From Antrihabitans cavernicola (GTDB lineage Bacteria; Actinomycetota; Actinomycetes; Mycobacteriales; Mycobacteriaceae): DNA of 64,000 bases. The notes under the pieces are model-generated. The model was not told the DNA's origin, ran no database searches, and saw only the letters and a program-made list of their open reading frames with translations. Numbering within the stretch: the stretch's first letter is position 1; every line of letters begins with the position of its first letter. Both the position numbers and the translations under genes were made by a program. The DNA lies in assembly GCF_008297975.1 (NCBI RefSeq), contig NZ_VLNY01000001.1, positions 186,001 through 250,000 of the forward strand. Direction: 5' to 3'. This document shows positions 42,408 through 51,086 of this stretch, in pieces.

Positions 42408-45400
42408 CTAGCCGCGCTGCAGAGGCAGGCGACGTGCCCTGATGCGATCGGCTGCAAGAGCAACCAAGGCACCAGCACTGAGCGACGACGCGATGTGCGG
42501 CAGGCTCGATGCGATTACCGAACCCTGCTCATCGATCGTTGCTCCACCACGACGCAGAAGCAGCAAGCTCGGGCCGGTATCGCCGCCGATCAGATCGTCG
42601 ACGTAGCTGAGCTCGCCGGTGATCAGAGTGCGGCCATCCGCCTTCGCCTTCGCAAGTACCTGCTCGTTGTTGCCGCCGCGCAGGTTTGCATCGTGCACAT
42701 GGATCGCGTCGTAGCCGGCATCGCGGAGCAAGCCCGCGACCTTGGGGCTGAGGTTCTCGTCCACCAAGAAACTCTGTCCGGCAACAGCACCCGACGCCGT
42801 CGAAGTAATCACTTCGGCATACGTCGTGTTGATCTCGTCGGTTCCGCCGAGACCGTCGAACAGCGACTCGAGCTTGCTGTCCGTACCCACGACCTTCTTG
42901 TTGACCCACGCCGGCGGATTGCCACCACCAGCAGTGGCACCTGCAGCGCCCGAGGGAGCGGTAGCAGCTGCACCCGACGAAGACGCGGCACCGGAATCAG
43001 CAGTCGCACTGCTGGAACCGCCGTCGAACGCACCAGTTGCCTTGGCGCCCAACCCTGCTGCTCCGGCGACACCGGCGGCAGCAGCACCACCGAGAGCACC
43101 CTTCTTCCAGTCGACACCACCGTCGTCGGAAGACGACGCCGTTGCCGAAGTCGACGCGGTATCCGGTGACGTACCCGGCGCTGCACCCTCGGCGGGAGCC
43201 GAACCGGTCCCGATCGGAGTACCGGTGACGGCAGGAGCACCAGCCGAATCAGCACTACCTGTGTCACTGCTACCAGAGGTAGCGCCCGACACATCCGCAG
43301 CACCCTCGGCCGGAGCCGACCCTGTGCCGACCGGCGTACCGGTCACCGCAGGAGCACCAGCCGAATCGGAATCAGCATCCTTGTCGAACGCACCAGTTGC
43401 CTTGGCGCCCAACCCTGCTGCTCCGGCGACACCGGCGGCAGCAGCACCGCCGAGAGCGCCCTTCTTCCAGTCGATTCCGCCGTCGTCGGACGATTTCGCC
43501 TCTGGCGCAGCCGAATCCGTCAACTCGTGGCGACCCGACACGCCGGACGTGGAACCGGTGTCCGGAGTATCGACCTTCGGCACATCCGCCGACGGTGCGT
43601 CCGCCTTCGGGATGTCGGCCTTCGGCAGGTCGCTCGAGGCGCCTACGTCGGCAGTGCCGCTCGCTCCAGTCGCGCCAACGCCGGCGCTGCCGGCGGCGGA
43701 CCCGCCGGTAGCGCCACCGTCAAAATCCAGGCGACCACCGTCCGTGCCCTTCTCGTCCGGACCGTCGAGTTCGTGCTTGCCGGCATCCTTGACATCGTCG
43801 GCGCTCGGGCCGGTCAGCTTCGACCGGTCCGGACCGTCGGCATCGACATCGGGCTTGTCGGAATCGCGATCGAACGCGCCCTTGATCTTTCCGCCGAGTC
43901 CGGCCGCACCGGCAACGCCTGCAGCCCCTGCTGCGGCGACGCCGCCTAGTGCGCCCTTCTTCCAGTCGAAGCCGCCGTCACCTTCCGGTGCCTTGGCCTC
44001 GGGGGCCTTGACGTCGGGTGTGTCGATGTTCGGTGTATCCACCTTCGGGGCATTGACATCGGGAGCACCCAGGTCGCCGAACCCGTGCCGTCCACCGGAC
44101 AGATCCGGCTTGTCGACCTCGGGAGCCTTGACATCCGGCGTCTTCACGTCCGGAGCGTCGACGTCACGATCGAACGCGCCCTTGGCTTTTGCGCCGAGTC
44201 CGGCCGCACCGGCAACGCCTGCTGCCGCAGCGCCACCGATGGCACCCTTCTTCAGATCGAAGCCGCCTTCCGGCTTCTTCACCTCGGGAGCCTTGATGTC
44301 GGGACGCTTGACCTCAGGGGTCTTGATGTCGGGACGTTTGATCTCGGGAGCCTTGACGTTGGGCGCCTTGACATCCGGACCGTTGAGACGCGGGCCGCTA
44401 CCGGTCGGACGCGAACCACCGCGACCGCGCAGGAACTTCCAGAGTGCCCAGAGCAGACCGATGACCACCAGCGCGATGATGAGCGGCAGGAGCCACTTCC
44501 ACACCGAGCTGCCGTTGTCGTCGTTGTCGTTCGAGCTGGTTGCCGTTGTCGGAGTGGCAGCTTCGGTGCCACCCGTGGCAGCACCCGGCTTCGGGAGCGC
44601 GAACGAGCCGTCCGCCAACTTGGTGCCACCGTCCGGGTAGGCGATGGTGCCGTCGGCCAACTTGATGGAGCCGTCGGGCTGCTGCACAGCACCCTCGGGC
44701 AGCGGGTTGAACGTGCCATCCGCCTTGCGCACCAGTCCGTTGGCGTACTGCAGCGATCCGTCTGGAAGACGCGTCGCGCCCTCGGGCAGCACTACCGATC
44801 CGTCGGCCAGCTTCAGCGAACCGTCGGCGAGAACGATGGTTCCGTCGGGCAGCTTGTAGGTGCCGTCGGGCTGCTTGACCGCACCGTCGGGCAGCGCGCC
44901 ACCTTCAGCGTTCGGAATCTGCACATTGGCGAGCTGGCTCGCGAGTTCCGGTGGGACAGTGACGAACCCACCGGCCTGGCTCCAACGAACCTCGGCCGTG
45001 CCGTTGGCACCGCTGAACTTCTGGACGTACTCACCGTTGGCCTCGGTCTGTGCTGCGGTGGGGCCGCCGAGTGCGCCGCCCGGTCCACCGAGCTGCTTGT
45101 ACGCAGCAAGGAGCGGTCCACGAACGGGCCATGCACCGTTCTCGGGAGTCCAGTAGATCGCCGCACCGCCGGGTGCAGAGAACTCACTGACACGGCCGCC
45201 ACCGGGGGCGTCCGACTCGTCATTGGTCGGGAACCCGAAATCACCTGTGGGTCCGCCCAATTCGCGGTATTTGTCGAGAATGATGCCGTAGGTGACGTGC
45301 GCACCCGTCGGCTCCGAGTAGTAGATGACACCGCCGTCGTAGTTGCGACTCGCGCCGCTACCTGCGGGGGTAACTTCACCGGCGGGGTTTCCGAGCGGAG

Positions 45401-45623
45401 TCGATGCCCCGCCGAAGTCGGTGTACTTCTTGTTGATTGCGTCTGCCGCCGGCGACTGCGTATGGACCGGGACCGGTCCGTTGTGCAGAAGAGGCGATGC
45501 GGAAACCGGGGACGCAAGTAGAAGCGCGGCGCCGACTGTGGCGACACTGCCGACTACGATCCGATTTGCCAGCATCGATCGTCGCTGGTCGCGCGGAACG
45601 CGTTTGGCGAGTTGATTGGACAT
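42408..45623 (-). CDS. LGFP-repeat envelope protein with transmembrane helix and C-terminal PIN-like (DUF5615-like) domain
   Basis: 1071 aa. Signal peptide (about 1-43). Three or four LGFP repeats (about 64-215; KYRELGGPTGDFGFPTND) as in wall-anchored mycolyltransferases and amidases. Then about 15 copies of a PDGxxxLADGS hairpin repeat (243-345), linker, TM helix (375-396). The cytoplasmic side holds P-D/E-V-K repeats (417-451), four copies of a KKGALGGAAAAGVAGAAGLG block (458-485, 555-585, 719-747, 839-867) in a disordered acidic/Ala-Gly region, and a terminal domain (about 905-1071) with FLVDENLSP, GYDAIHVHDANLRGGNNEQV and DGRTLITGELSY, resembling DUF5615 PIN-like toxins. AAGGAG upstream. 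Function of the fusion unknown. Confidence 0.9.
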   Translation of the reverse strand: MSNQLAKRVPRDQRRSMLANRIVVGSVATVGAALLLASPVSASPLLHNGPVPVHTQSPAADAINKKYTDFGGASTPLGNPAGEVTPAGSGASRNYDGGVIYYSEPTGAHVTYGIILDKYRELGGPTGDFGFPTNDESDAPGGGRVSEFSAPGGAAIYWTPENGAWPVRGPLLAAYKQLGGPGGALGGPTAAQTEANGEYVQKFSGANGTAEVRWSQAGGFVTVPPELASQLANVQIPNAEGGALPDGAVKQPDGTYKLPDGTIVLADGSLKLADGSVVLPEGATRLPDGSLQYANGLVRKADGTFNPLPEGAVQQPDGSIKLADGTIAYPDGGTKLADGSFALPKPGAATGGTEAATPTTATSSNDNDDNGSSVWKWLLPLIIALVVIGLLWALWKFLRGRGGSRPTGSGPRLNGPDVKAPNVKAPEIKRPDIKTPEVKRPDIKAPEVKKPEGGFDLKKGAIGGAAAAGVAGAAGLGAKAKGAFDRDVDAPDVKTPDVKAPEVDKPDLSGGRHGFGDLGAPDVNAPKVDTPNIDTPDVKAPEAKAPEGDGGFDWKKGALGGVAAAGAAGVAGAAGLGGKIKGAFDRDSDKPDVDADGPDRSKLTGPSADDVKDAGKHELDGPDEKGTDGGRLDFDGGATGGSAAGSAGVGATGASGTADVGASSDLPKADIPKADAPSADVPKVDTPDTGSTSGVSGRHELTDSAAPEAKSSDDGGIDWKKGALGGAAAAGVAGAAGLGAKATGAFDKDADSDSAGAPAVTGTPVGTGSAPAEGAADVSGATSGSSDTGSADSAGAPAVTGTPIGTGSAPAEGAAPGTSPDTASTSATASSSDDGGVDWKKGALGGAAAAGVAGAAGLGAKATGAFDGGSSSATADSGAASSSGAAATAPSGAAGATAGGGNPPAWVNKKVVGTDSKLESLFDGLGGTDEINTTYAEVITSTASGAVAGQSFLVDENLSPKVAGLLRDAGYDAIHVHDANLRGGNNEQVLAKAKADGRTLITGELSYVDDLIGGDTGPSLLLLRRGGATIDEQGSVIASSLPHIASSLSAGALVALAADRIRARRLPLQRG
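43023..43474. repeat. 92-bp direct repeats within the LGFP gene
   Basis: 43023-43114 and 43383-43474 match at 90 of 92 positions, offset exactly 360 bp, hence in frame. They encode two of the four GALGGAAAAGVAGAAGLGAK blocks. Recombination between them would delete 120 codons without changing frame. Confidence 0.9.
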
Positions 45624-45877
45624 AACGGCACTAACTCCTTTGGTGATTTACCGCTCGAAGGAATAGGCGTCTGATGACATGTTGGTTACACCTGTGACCA
45701 CGCGCCAGTAAAGCACGCGAGACCAACCGTGACTAGAGATTCGCGTGAAAGTTGACATTGCGACCAGATGGTTATTAACCAGGGCCGGCAGAACTGTTGC
45801 GCTGTAGTGACGTGCCGCGCGCTGACCTCAGGTTTCACGGCCGGCAGGGCGTCTCAGGACACGATGCCGAAAGGTAA
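45624..45877. other. intergenic region upstream of the LGFP gene
   Basis: 254 bp without a credible gene. It contains an inverted repeat GGTTACA-CC-TGTGACC (45684-45699) about 60 bp before the LGFP start, a possible regulator site for the LGFP promoter. Nothing else stands out. Confidence 0.5.
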
Positions 45878-46381
45878 CTATTCGGACTCGGTGCGCGAAA
45901 TGGTTGCGTCGACCTTCTCGAAGACCTCTGCGACTGCGGACAATTGCGCAGCATCGGCGAGGTCGACGAAGTTGCGGCGCACGCTCTCCACATGCGTCGG
46001 CGCGGCCTCCTCCAGGCGACGCCGACCTTCTGGTGTGAGGTTCGCGAGCACACCTCGACCGTCGTCGACGCAGTTGCTGCGCTCGACCATTCCCTGTGCT
46101 TCCATGCGACGAATCTGATGCGTCAACCTGCTACGCGACGACAGCACGCCGTCGGCCAGATCGCTCATTCGCAGTGAGCTGTCGGCAGATTCGGACAAGA
46201 GCACCAGAATGCGGTACTCGGCGAGCGACATGTCGTGGTTGGCCTGCAGGTCGCGGCTGAGGTAGTCGGCAAGTCGCTGACTGCCGTCCATGTATGCACG
46301 CCACGCACGCTGTTCCTTCGCGGTCAACCACCGCGGCTGCGCCGTCGGTTCAGCGGACGATTCTGGGTGCACACAACACAT
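45878..46381 (-). CDS. MarR-family transcriptional regulator
   Basis: 167 aa. Winged helix around SLRMSDLADGVLSSRSRLTHQIRRME (about 90-115) and wing CVDDGRGVLANLTPEG. The start is uncertain: ATG 46381 (MCCVHPESS) or GTG 46372; TAGGAT overlaps ATG 46381 and lies seven bases before the GTG, which would suit a leaderless GTG start. Divergent from the quinone oxidoreductase at 46446, the likely target in redox or quinone response. Homologous in type to, but separate from, the marR at 26.7 kb. Confidence 0.87.
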   Translation of the reverse strand: MCCVHPESSAEPTAQPRWLTAKEQRAWRAYMDGSQRLADYLSRDLQANHDMSLAEYRILVLLSESADSSLRMSDLADGVLSSRSRLTHQIRRMEAQGMVERSNCVDDGRGVLANLTPEGRRRLEEAAPTHVESVRRNFVDLADAAQLSAVAEVFEKVDATISRTESE

Positions 46382-46445
46382 CCTATTCTTTGCACGTGCG
46401 CACCGCGGCGGGCACGTCCGACGTGACCGACTAGCGTTCGAAGAC

Positions 46446-47435
46446 ATGTACGCGATCACCATGAAGAACTTCGGCGACCCCGACGTCATGAGCTGGAGCG
46501 TCGCACCGGACCCGCAACTCGGACAGGGTCAGGTGCGCATCGACGTGGTCGCTACCGCGGTCAACCGCGCCGACCTGATGCAGCGCCAAGGCTTCTATCC
46601 GCCGCCGCCCGGTGCCAGCGAGATCCTCGGCCTCGAATGTTCCGGCTACATCGCCGAAGTCGGTGCGGGCGTCGTGGATTGGAAGCCCGGCGATCGAGTG
46701 TGCGCGTTGCTCGCCGGCGGGGGCTATGCCGAAGAGGTGGTGGTGCCCGCGACCCAACTGTTGCCGGTGCCTGAGCGCCTCGATCTCCATGCTGCCGCAG
46801 CACTTCCCGAGGTTGCGTGCACGGTGTGGTCGAACTTGGTGATGACGGCGGGCATGCATTCCGGGCAGTTGTTGTTGGTGCACGGTGGCGCCAGCGGAAT
46901 CGGAACGCATGCCATTCAGGTCGCCGTCGCACGCGGTGTCACCGTCGCCGTCACCGCGGGGTCCCAACACAAGCTCGCCATGTGCAAGGAACTCGGTGCG
47001 ACCACACTGATCGACTACAAGAACGAGGACTTCGTCGACGTCGTTCGCTCCATCGACGGCAGCGCGGGCGCGGACATCATCCTCGACAACATGGGCGCAA
47101 AGTACCTCGGTCGCAACATCGATGCGCTGGCACCCGACGGACAGCTGATCGTCATCGGCATGCAAGGCGGCACCACCGGCGACCTCGAGATCGGCAAGCT
47201 GATGAGCAAGCGCGGCACCGTCCATGCGGCGGGACTGCGTGGTCGCCCGGAGACAGGACGATCGAGCAAAGCAGACATCGTCGCGGCTGTCACCAAAGAT
47301 CTCTGGCCGCTGGTCACCGACGGCACCGTGCAACCGATCGTGGCTGCGGAACTTCCGATTGCCGAGGCAGCAGAGGCGCATCGCATGCTCGACTCCCCCG
47401 ATGTGATCGGCAAAGTTGTTCTGCGAGTGCGTTAG
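46446..47435 (+). CDS. NAD(P)H-quinone oxidoreductase (MDR superfamily)
   Basis: 329-aa zinc-free medium-chain dehydrogenase/reductase, quinone oxidoreductase class (PIG3-type). NRADLMQRQGFYPPPPGASEILGLE (in two parts), GDRVCALLAGGGYAEEV, LPEVACTVWSNL, nucleotide-binding LVHGGASGIGTHAIQVA. Reduces quinones with NADPH in the cytosol. The corresponding M. tuberculosis locus is Rv3777. ATG chosen because the frame further upstream is the reverse of the MarR gene. Divergent from marR, tail-to-tail with the class V aminotransferase-like gene. Confidence 0.9.
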   Translation: MYAITMKNFGDPDVMSWSVAPDPQLGQGQVRIDVVATAVNRADLMQRQGFYPPPPGASEILGLECSGYIAEVGAGVVDWKPGDRVCALLAGGGYAEEVVVPATQLLPVPERLDLHAAAALPEVACTVWSNLVMTAGMHSGQLLLVHGGASGIGTHAIQVAVARGVTVAVTAGSQHKLAMCKELGATTLIDYKNEDFVDVVRSIDGSAGADIILDNMGAKYLGRNIDALAPDGQLIVIGMQGGTTGDLEIGKLMSKRGTVHAAGLRGRPETGRSSKADIVAAVTKDLWPLVTDGTVQPIVAAELPIAEAAEAHRMLDSPDVIGKVVLRVR

Positions 47436-48635
47436 TCAGACTGCAGCGAGGACACGCGCGAGCTGATCGATCTCGTATTTCGTTGTGTACGGGGCCAATC
47501 CGATGGTGACCGCGCCGCCTTCGTCGTTCACACCGAGCGCGTCGAGCAACCTGCTGCCACCGTGACTGCCGCTGAGCGTGCCGATTCGGTTGTCGGCGAG
47601 ATGCGCAGAAACCTTCTCCGCGTTGACACCTGCGACCGTGAAGCTGAGTGTGGGAATGCGCGTGGTCGGTCGGCCGATCAATGTCACCTTCGGCAACGAC
47701 CGCAACGTACGCAGCAGATGCTCGAACAGCTGATCCTGGTAACCCTGCAACGAGCTGATCGACGTTTCCAGTCGCTGCCTGCGGGTACCCGTCGCCGACT
47801 CGTCGAGGCCGGCGAGAAAGTCGATGGATGTGGTGAGGCCCGCGAGCATCGCGTATTGATGACCGCCGACCTCGAGGCGTTCCGCCCCTTTGGAATACGG
47901 GTTGAGCGACATCGCCGGAATGCGATCCAGCAGTTCGGGATCGCGAAAGGCCAACGCGCCCACCTGCGGTCCGCCCCACGACGGACCGCTCAACGCGACT
48001 ACGTCGGCTCCGAGTTGATCGATGTCGAGGTGCGCGTACGGCGCGGCACCGATCGCGTCGACCACCAACAGGCCGCCCACCTCGTGCACACGATCGGCGG
48101 CGACGCGAACGTCTGGCGCCGAGCCGACGATCGGTGATGCCGCCGTCAACGCGACCAGCCGCGCTGTCGGTCCGATCAGCTCTTCGAACTGCCAGCTGGG
48201 GAGCTCGCAGGTATCGATCTCCACCTCGGCCCACCGCACATGCGCGCCGTACCGATTCGCGATCCGCAACCACGGGGCGACGTTGGCCTCGTCGTCGAGA
48301 CGCGAGAGCACGATTCCGGTGCCGAGTCCCAGTCGCGAGCTGAGCGACTCCGCCAGCCAGGCCAACAGCAAGGCTCGATCAGGACCGAGAACAACGCCGG
48401 CCGGATCGCCACCCACCAGATCAGCGACGGCTTCACGAGCGTTCTGCAGAATCTCCGCGCTGCGTTTGGCAGCGGCGTGGCGACCGGTGTGATTGAACGA
48501 CGACGTGCGAAATCCAGTCGACACCGATCGCGAAACGGCGTCCGGAATCTGCATCCCCGCCTGCGGATCCAGATGGATCCAACCATCGCCGAGCGAGGGT
48601 ATGTGCCCACGCACCCGTGCGACGTCGTAACTCAT
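47436..48635 (-). CDS. class V aminotransferase-fold protein without the PLP lysine
   Basis: 399 aa resembling SufS/NifS-type class V enzymes: DGWIHLDPQAGMQIPDAV, SSFNHTGRHAAAKRSAEIL, DPAGVVLGPDRALLL, VVDAIGAAPYAHLDI. At the usual lysine site (SGHKLYGP in cysteine desulfurases) this protein has SGPSWGGPQVGALAF, Lys replaced by Ser. So it probably cannot form the Schiff base and is not an ordinary desulfurase. M. tuberculosis Rv3778c occupies the same position. ATG 48635. It may be a PLP-fold protein with other function. Convergent with the quinone oxidoreductase, with no gap between the stops. Confidence 0.82.
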   Translation of the reverse strand: MSYDVARVRGHIPSLGDGWIHLDPQAGMQIPDAVSRSVSTGFRTSSFNHTGRHAAAKRSAEILQNAREAVADLVGGDPAGVVLGPDRALLLAWLAESLSSRLGLGTGIVLSRLDDEANVAPWLRIANRYGAHVRWAEVEIDTCELPSWQFEELIGPTARLVALTAASPIVGSAPDVRVAADRVHEVGGLLVVDAIGAAPYAHLDIDQLGADVVALSGPSWGGPQVGALAFRDPELLDRIPAMSLNPYSKGAERLEVGGHQYAMLAGLTTSIDFLAGLDESATGTRRQRLETSISSLQGYQDQLFEHLLRTLRSLPKVTLIGRPTTRIPTLSFTVAGVNAEKVSAHLADNRIGTLSGSHGGSRLLDALGVNDEGGAVTIGLAPYTTKYEIDQLARVLAAV

Positions 48636-48784
48636 TCCCGACACTCTAAATGGTCCCTCGGTAGGCCTGTGACACAGATCCCTTTCAAATGTCACCCGTA
48701 AGAGGGGTAACTCGGCCCCCCAGCGACCAAGGATATGCCGCCCCTGCCTTAGCGCAATTCGTAACTACCCGACAAGATGGAGTA

Positions 48785-49351
48785 ATGACGCAATCGGACA
48801 ACGAACAGGTCGTAGTGGTGGGGCCGGACGGTCAGCCGGTGTCGATGACTGCCGCGCAGGCCGCCGTCTCCCAGGTCGCGCAGGCCCGCGGCGACGACGG
48901 TTCCGACGAGAGCCTCGCCGACATGGTGGAACAGCCCGCCAAGGTGATGCGCATCGGCACGATGATCAAGCAGCTGCTCGAAGAGGTGCGTGCCGCTCCG
49001 CTCGACGAGGCGAGTCGGGCTCGGCTCAGGGAAATCCACAAGTCGTCGATTCGCGAGCTGGAGCAGGGCCTCGCCCCGGAGCTGCGCGACGAGTTGGAGC
49101 GCCTCGCGCTGCCCTTCAACGACGACGACGTGCCCTCCGACGGTGAGCTTCGTATCGCGCAGGCACAGTTGGTCGGCTGGTTGGAAGGGTTGTTCCACGG
49201 CATTCAGACCGCGCTGTTCGCGCAGCAGATGGCGGCGCGCGCGCAGCTGGAGCAGATGCGTCAGGGCGCGTTGCCCCCAGGCCTGCACGACGCCGATCCG
49301 CGAGGTCACGGCGGCCAGTCACCGAGCGGCGGCACTGGGCAGTACCTGTAA
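48785..49351 (+). CDS. bpa: bacterial proteasome activator Bpa/PafE
   Basis: 188 aa. ATP-independent ring activator of the 20S proteasome; the C-terminal GQYL inserts between alpha subunits to open the gate. Central helix bundle DMVEQPAKVMRIGTMIKQLL, IHKSSIRELEQGLAPELR and LVGWLEGLFHGIQTALFAQQ match Rv3780. A genome with this gene should contain prcBA and the Pup system. ATG 48785; frame upstream is unsupported. Followed after 17 bp by the galactan exporter operon, a synteny shared with M. tuberculosis. Confidence 0.93.
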   Translation: MTQSDNEQVVVVGPDGQPVSMTAAQAAVSQVAQARGDDGSDESLADMVEQPAKVMRIGTMIKQLLEEVRAAPLDEASRARLREIHKSSIRELEQGLAPELRDELERLALPFNDDDVPSDGELRIAQAQLVGWLEGLFHGIQTALFAQQMAARAQLEQMRQGALPPGLHDADPRGHGGQSPSGGTGQYL

Positions 49352-49368
49352 CGGTAGGCTCGACCCTC

Positions 49369-50235
49369 GTGTCAGCCCCAGCCCCGGAAGTCGAGCAATC
49401 GGCACTGCCCGTGTCCGACTCGCAGACTTATCGTCGCGCGTTCAAAGATCTGCGCGAGGGCCTGAGTCAGCGGGAACTGTGGCTGTCGCTGGGGTGGCAG
49501 GACATCAAGCAGCGTTATCGCCGTTCGGTGCTCGGCCCGTTCTGGATCACCATCGCCACCGGAATCCAGGCGTCGGCGATCGGCCTGCTGTATTCGGTGC
49601 TGCTGGATCAGCCGTTGCGCGAGCAGTTGCCGCACGTCACGGTGGGTCTGATCGTCTGGGGTTTGATCCAGGCGAGCATCATCGAAGGCTCCGAGGTGTT
49701 CATCGCCAACGAGGGCCTGATCAAGCAACTCCCGTCGGCCCTGAGCGTGCACGTATATCGCCTGGTCTGGCGGCAGATCCTCTTCTTCGCGCACAACCTG
49801 TTGATCTACGTGATCGTCTTCTTCGCGTTCTCCATCTGGCGGGACGTGCACTGGACGATCATCTTCGCGATCCCCGCGTTCGTGCTGCTCGTGCTCAACG
49901 CGATGTGGGTGTCGATCGTGTTCGGCATCTTCGCCACCCGCTACCGCGATATCGCGCCGATCCTCAACAGCATGACGCTGATGCTGTTCGTGCTGACCCC
50001 GGTCATGTGGAGCACCAAGGCGCTGGAGAACCAGGGCGGTCAGGTCGCCGATCGGGCGAGGATCGTCGAGATCGTTCCGACGTTCCATTTCCTCGAGATC
50101 GTGCGTGCGCCCCTGCTCGGCGAAGATCAGCACGCGTATCACTGGTACATCGTCGGCGCGTTCACCGTCGTGGGATGGATCGTCGCCATCTTCGCGCTCA
50201 AGAAATATCGGGCGCGCGTGCCCTACTGGGTTTAG
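49369..50235 (+). CDS. wzm: galactan ABC exporter, permease subunit (Wzm)
   Basis: 288-aa ABC-2 permease with six helices; N-terminal YRRAFKDLREGLSQRELWLSLGWQDIKQRYRRSVLGPFW (in parts), typical Wzm signature, and C-terminal LKKYRARVPYWV. Flips the lipid-linked galactan of arabinogalactan across the membrane with Wzt; equivalent of Rv3783. GTG 49369. First gene of wzm-wzt-glfT1. Confidence 0.92.
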   Translation: MSAPAPEVEQSALPVSDSQTYRRAFKDLREGLSQRELWLSLGWQDIKQRYRRSVLGPFWITIATGIQASAIGLLYSVLLDQPLREQLPHVTVGLIVWGLIQASIIEGSEVFIANEGLIKQLPSALSVHVYRLVWRQILFFAHNLLIYVIVFFAFSIWRDVHWTIIFAIPAFVLLVLNAMWVSIVFGIFATRYRDIAPILNSMTLMLFVLTPVMWSTKALENQGGQVADRARIVEIVPTFHFLEIVRAPLLGEDQHAYHWYIVGAFTVVGWIVAIFALKKYRARVPYWV

Positions 50236-50261
50236 GGGGCAACAGTGTTTTGGGAGCAACA

Positions 50262-51086
50262 GTGACTGAGCACGTCGGTATCGACACCCACGACGCGTGG
50301 GTGGAATTTCCCATCTTCGACGCCAAGACTCGTTCGCTGAAGAAGGCGTTCCTCGGCAAGGCGGGCGGTGCGATCGGACGCAACACCTCCGACGTCGTCG
50401 TCGTCGAAGCGCTGCGCGACATCACCTTGTCGCTGAAGGAAGGCGACCGCATCGGGCTGGTCGGGCACAACGGCGCAGGCAAGTCGACGCTGCTGCGACT
50501 GCTCGCCGGCATCTACGAGCCGTCGCGGGGTAGTGCCCAGATTCGCGGCCGGGTGGCCCCGGTGTTCGACCTGGGCGTCGGCATGGACCCCGAGATCTCC
50601 GGCTACGAGAACATCATCATCCGCGGGCTCTTCCTCGGCCAGACGCGCAAGGAAATGCTCTCCAAGATCGACGAGATCGCCGACTTCACCGAGCTCGGCG
50701 ACTACCTCGAGATGCCGCTGCGCACGTACTCGACGGGTATGCGCGTTCGCCTCGCGATGGGCGTGGTCACCAGCATCGACCCCGAGATCCTGCTGCTCGA
50801 CGAGGGCATCGGCGCCGTCGACGCCGAGTTCATGAAGAAGGCGCGTAAACGCCTCGAAGCGCTGGTAAAGCGCTCCGGCATCCTGGTGTTCGCCAGCCAC
50901 TCCAACGAATTCCTCGCTCAGCTCTGCGATACCGCGATGTGGATCGATCACGGCACCGTGCGTATGCATGGCGGGATCGAAGAGGTGGTCGGCGCCTACG
51001 AGGGACCCGAAGCCGCCGAACACGTCGCCCGCACCATCCGCGAACTCGAAGCAGAGAACGAACGCGAGAAGGCCGCAGGCGCGTGA
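50262..51086 (+). CDS. wzt: galactan ABC exporter, ATPase subunit (Wzt)
   Basis: 274 aa. N-terminal HVGIDTHDAWVEFPIFDAKTRSLKK, Walker A GHNGAGKST, signature YSTGMRVR, Walker B ILLLDEGIGAVD, switch His SHSNEF. No C-terminal O-antigen-binding domain, as in Rv3781-type transporters. The GTG with GGGAG at 50262 is used; the much longer open frame upstream is the antisense/alternate frame of wzm and bpa. GTGA overlap with glfT1 couples export ATPase to the initiating transferase. Confidence 0.92.
   Translation: MTEHVGIDTHDAWVEFPIFDAKTRSLKKAFLGKAGGAIGRNTSDVVVVEALRDITLSLKEGDRIGLVGHNGAGKSTLLRLLAGIYEPSRGSAQIRGRVAPVFDLGVGMDPEISGYENIIIRGLFLGQTRKEMLSKIDEIADFTELGDYLEMPLRTYSTGMRVRLAMGVVTSIDPEILLLDEGIGAVDAEFMKKARKRLEALVKRSGILVFASHSNEFLAQLCDTAMWIDHGTVRMHGGIEEVVGAYEGPEAAEHVARTIRELEAENEREKAAGA

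Noticed and set aside
42742-44640. A long plus-strand open frame opposite the LGFP gene
   Set aside because: Pro/Ser/Ala repetition mirrors the antisense of the repeats; no start signal or domain.
45684-45699. A cyclic-AMP receptor-type site before the LGFP gene
   Set aside because: The half-sites face each other with only two bases between them, unlike the TGTGA-N6-TCACA pattern; kept only as a weak inverted repeat.
48990-51086. A long open frame containing wzt plus about 420 upstream codons
   Set aside because: Upstream part is Arg/Ser-rich and overlaps bpa and wzm in another frame; wzt begins at GTG 50262 with a ribosome site.
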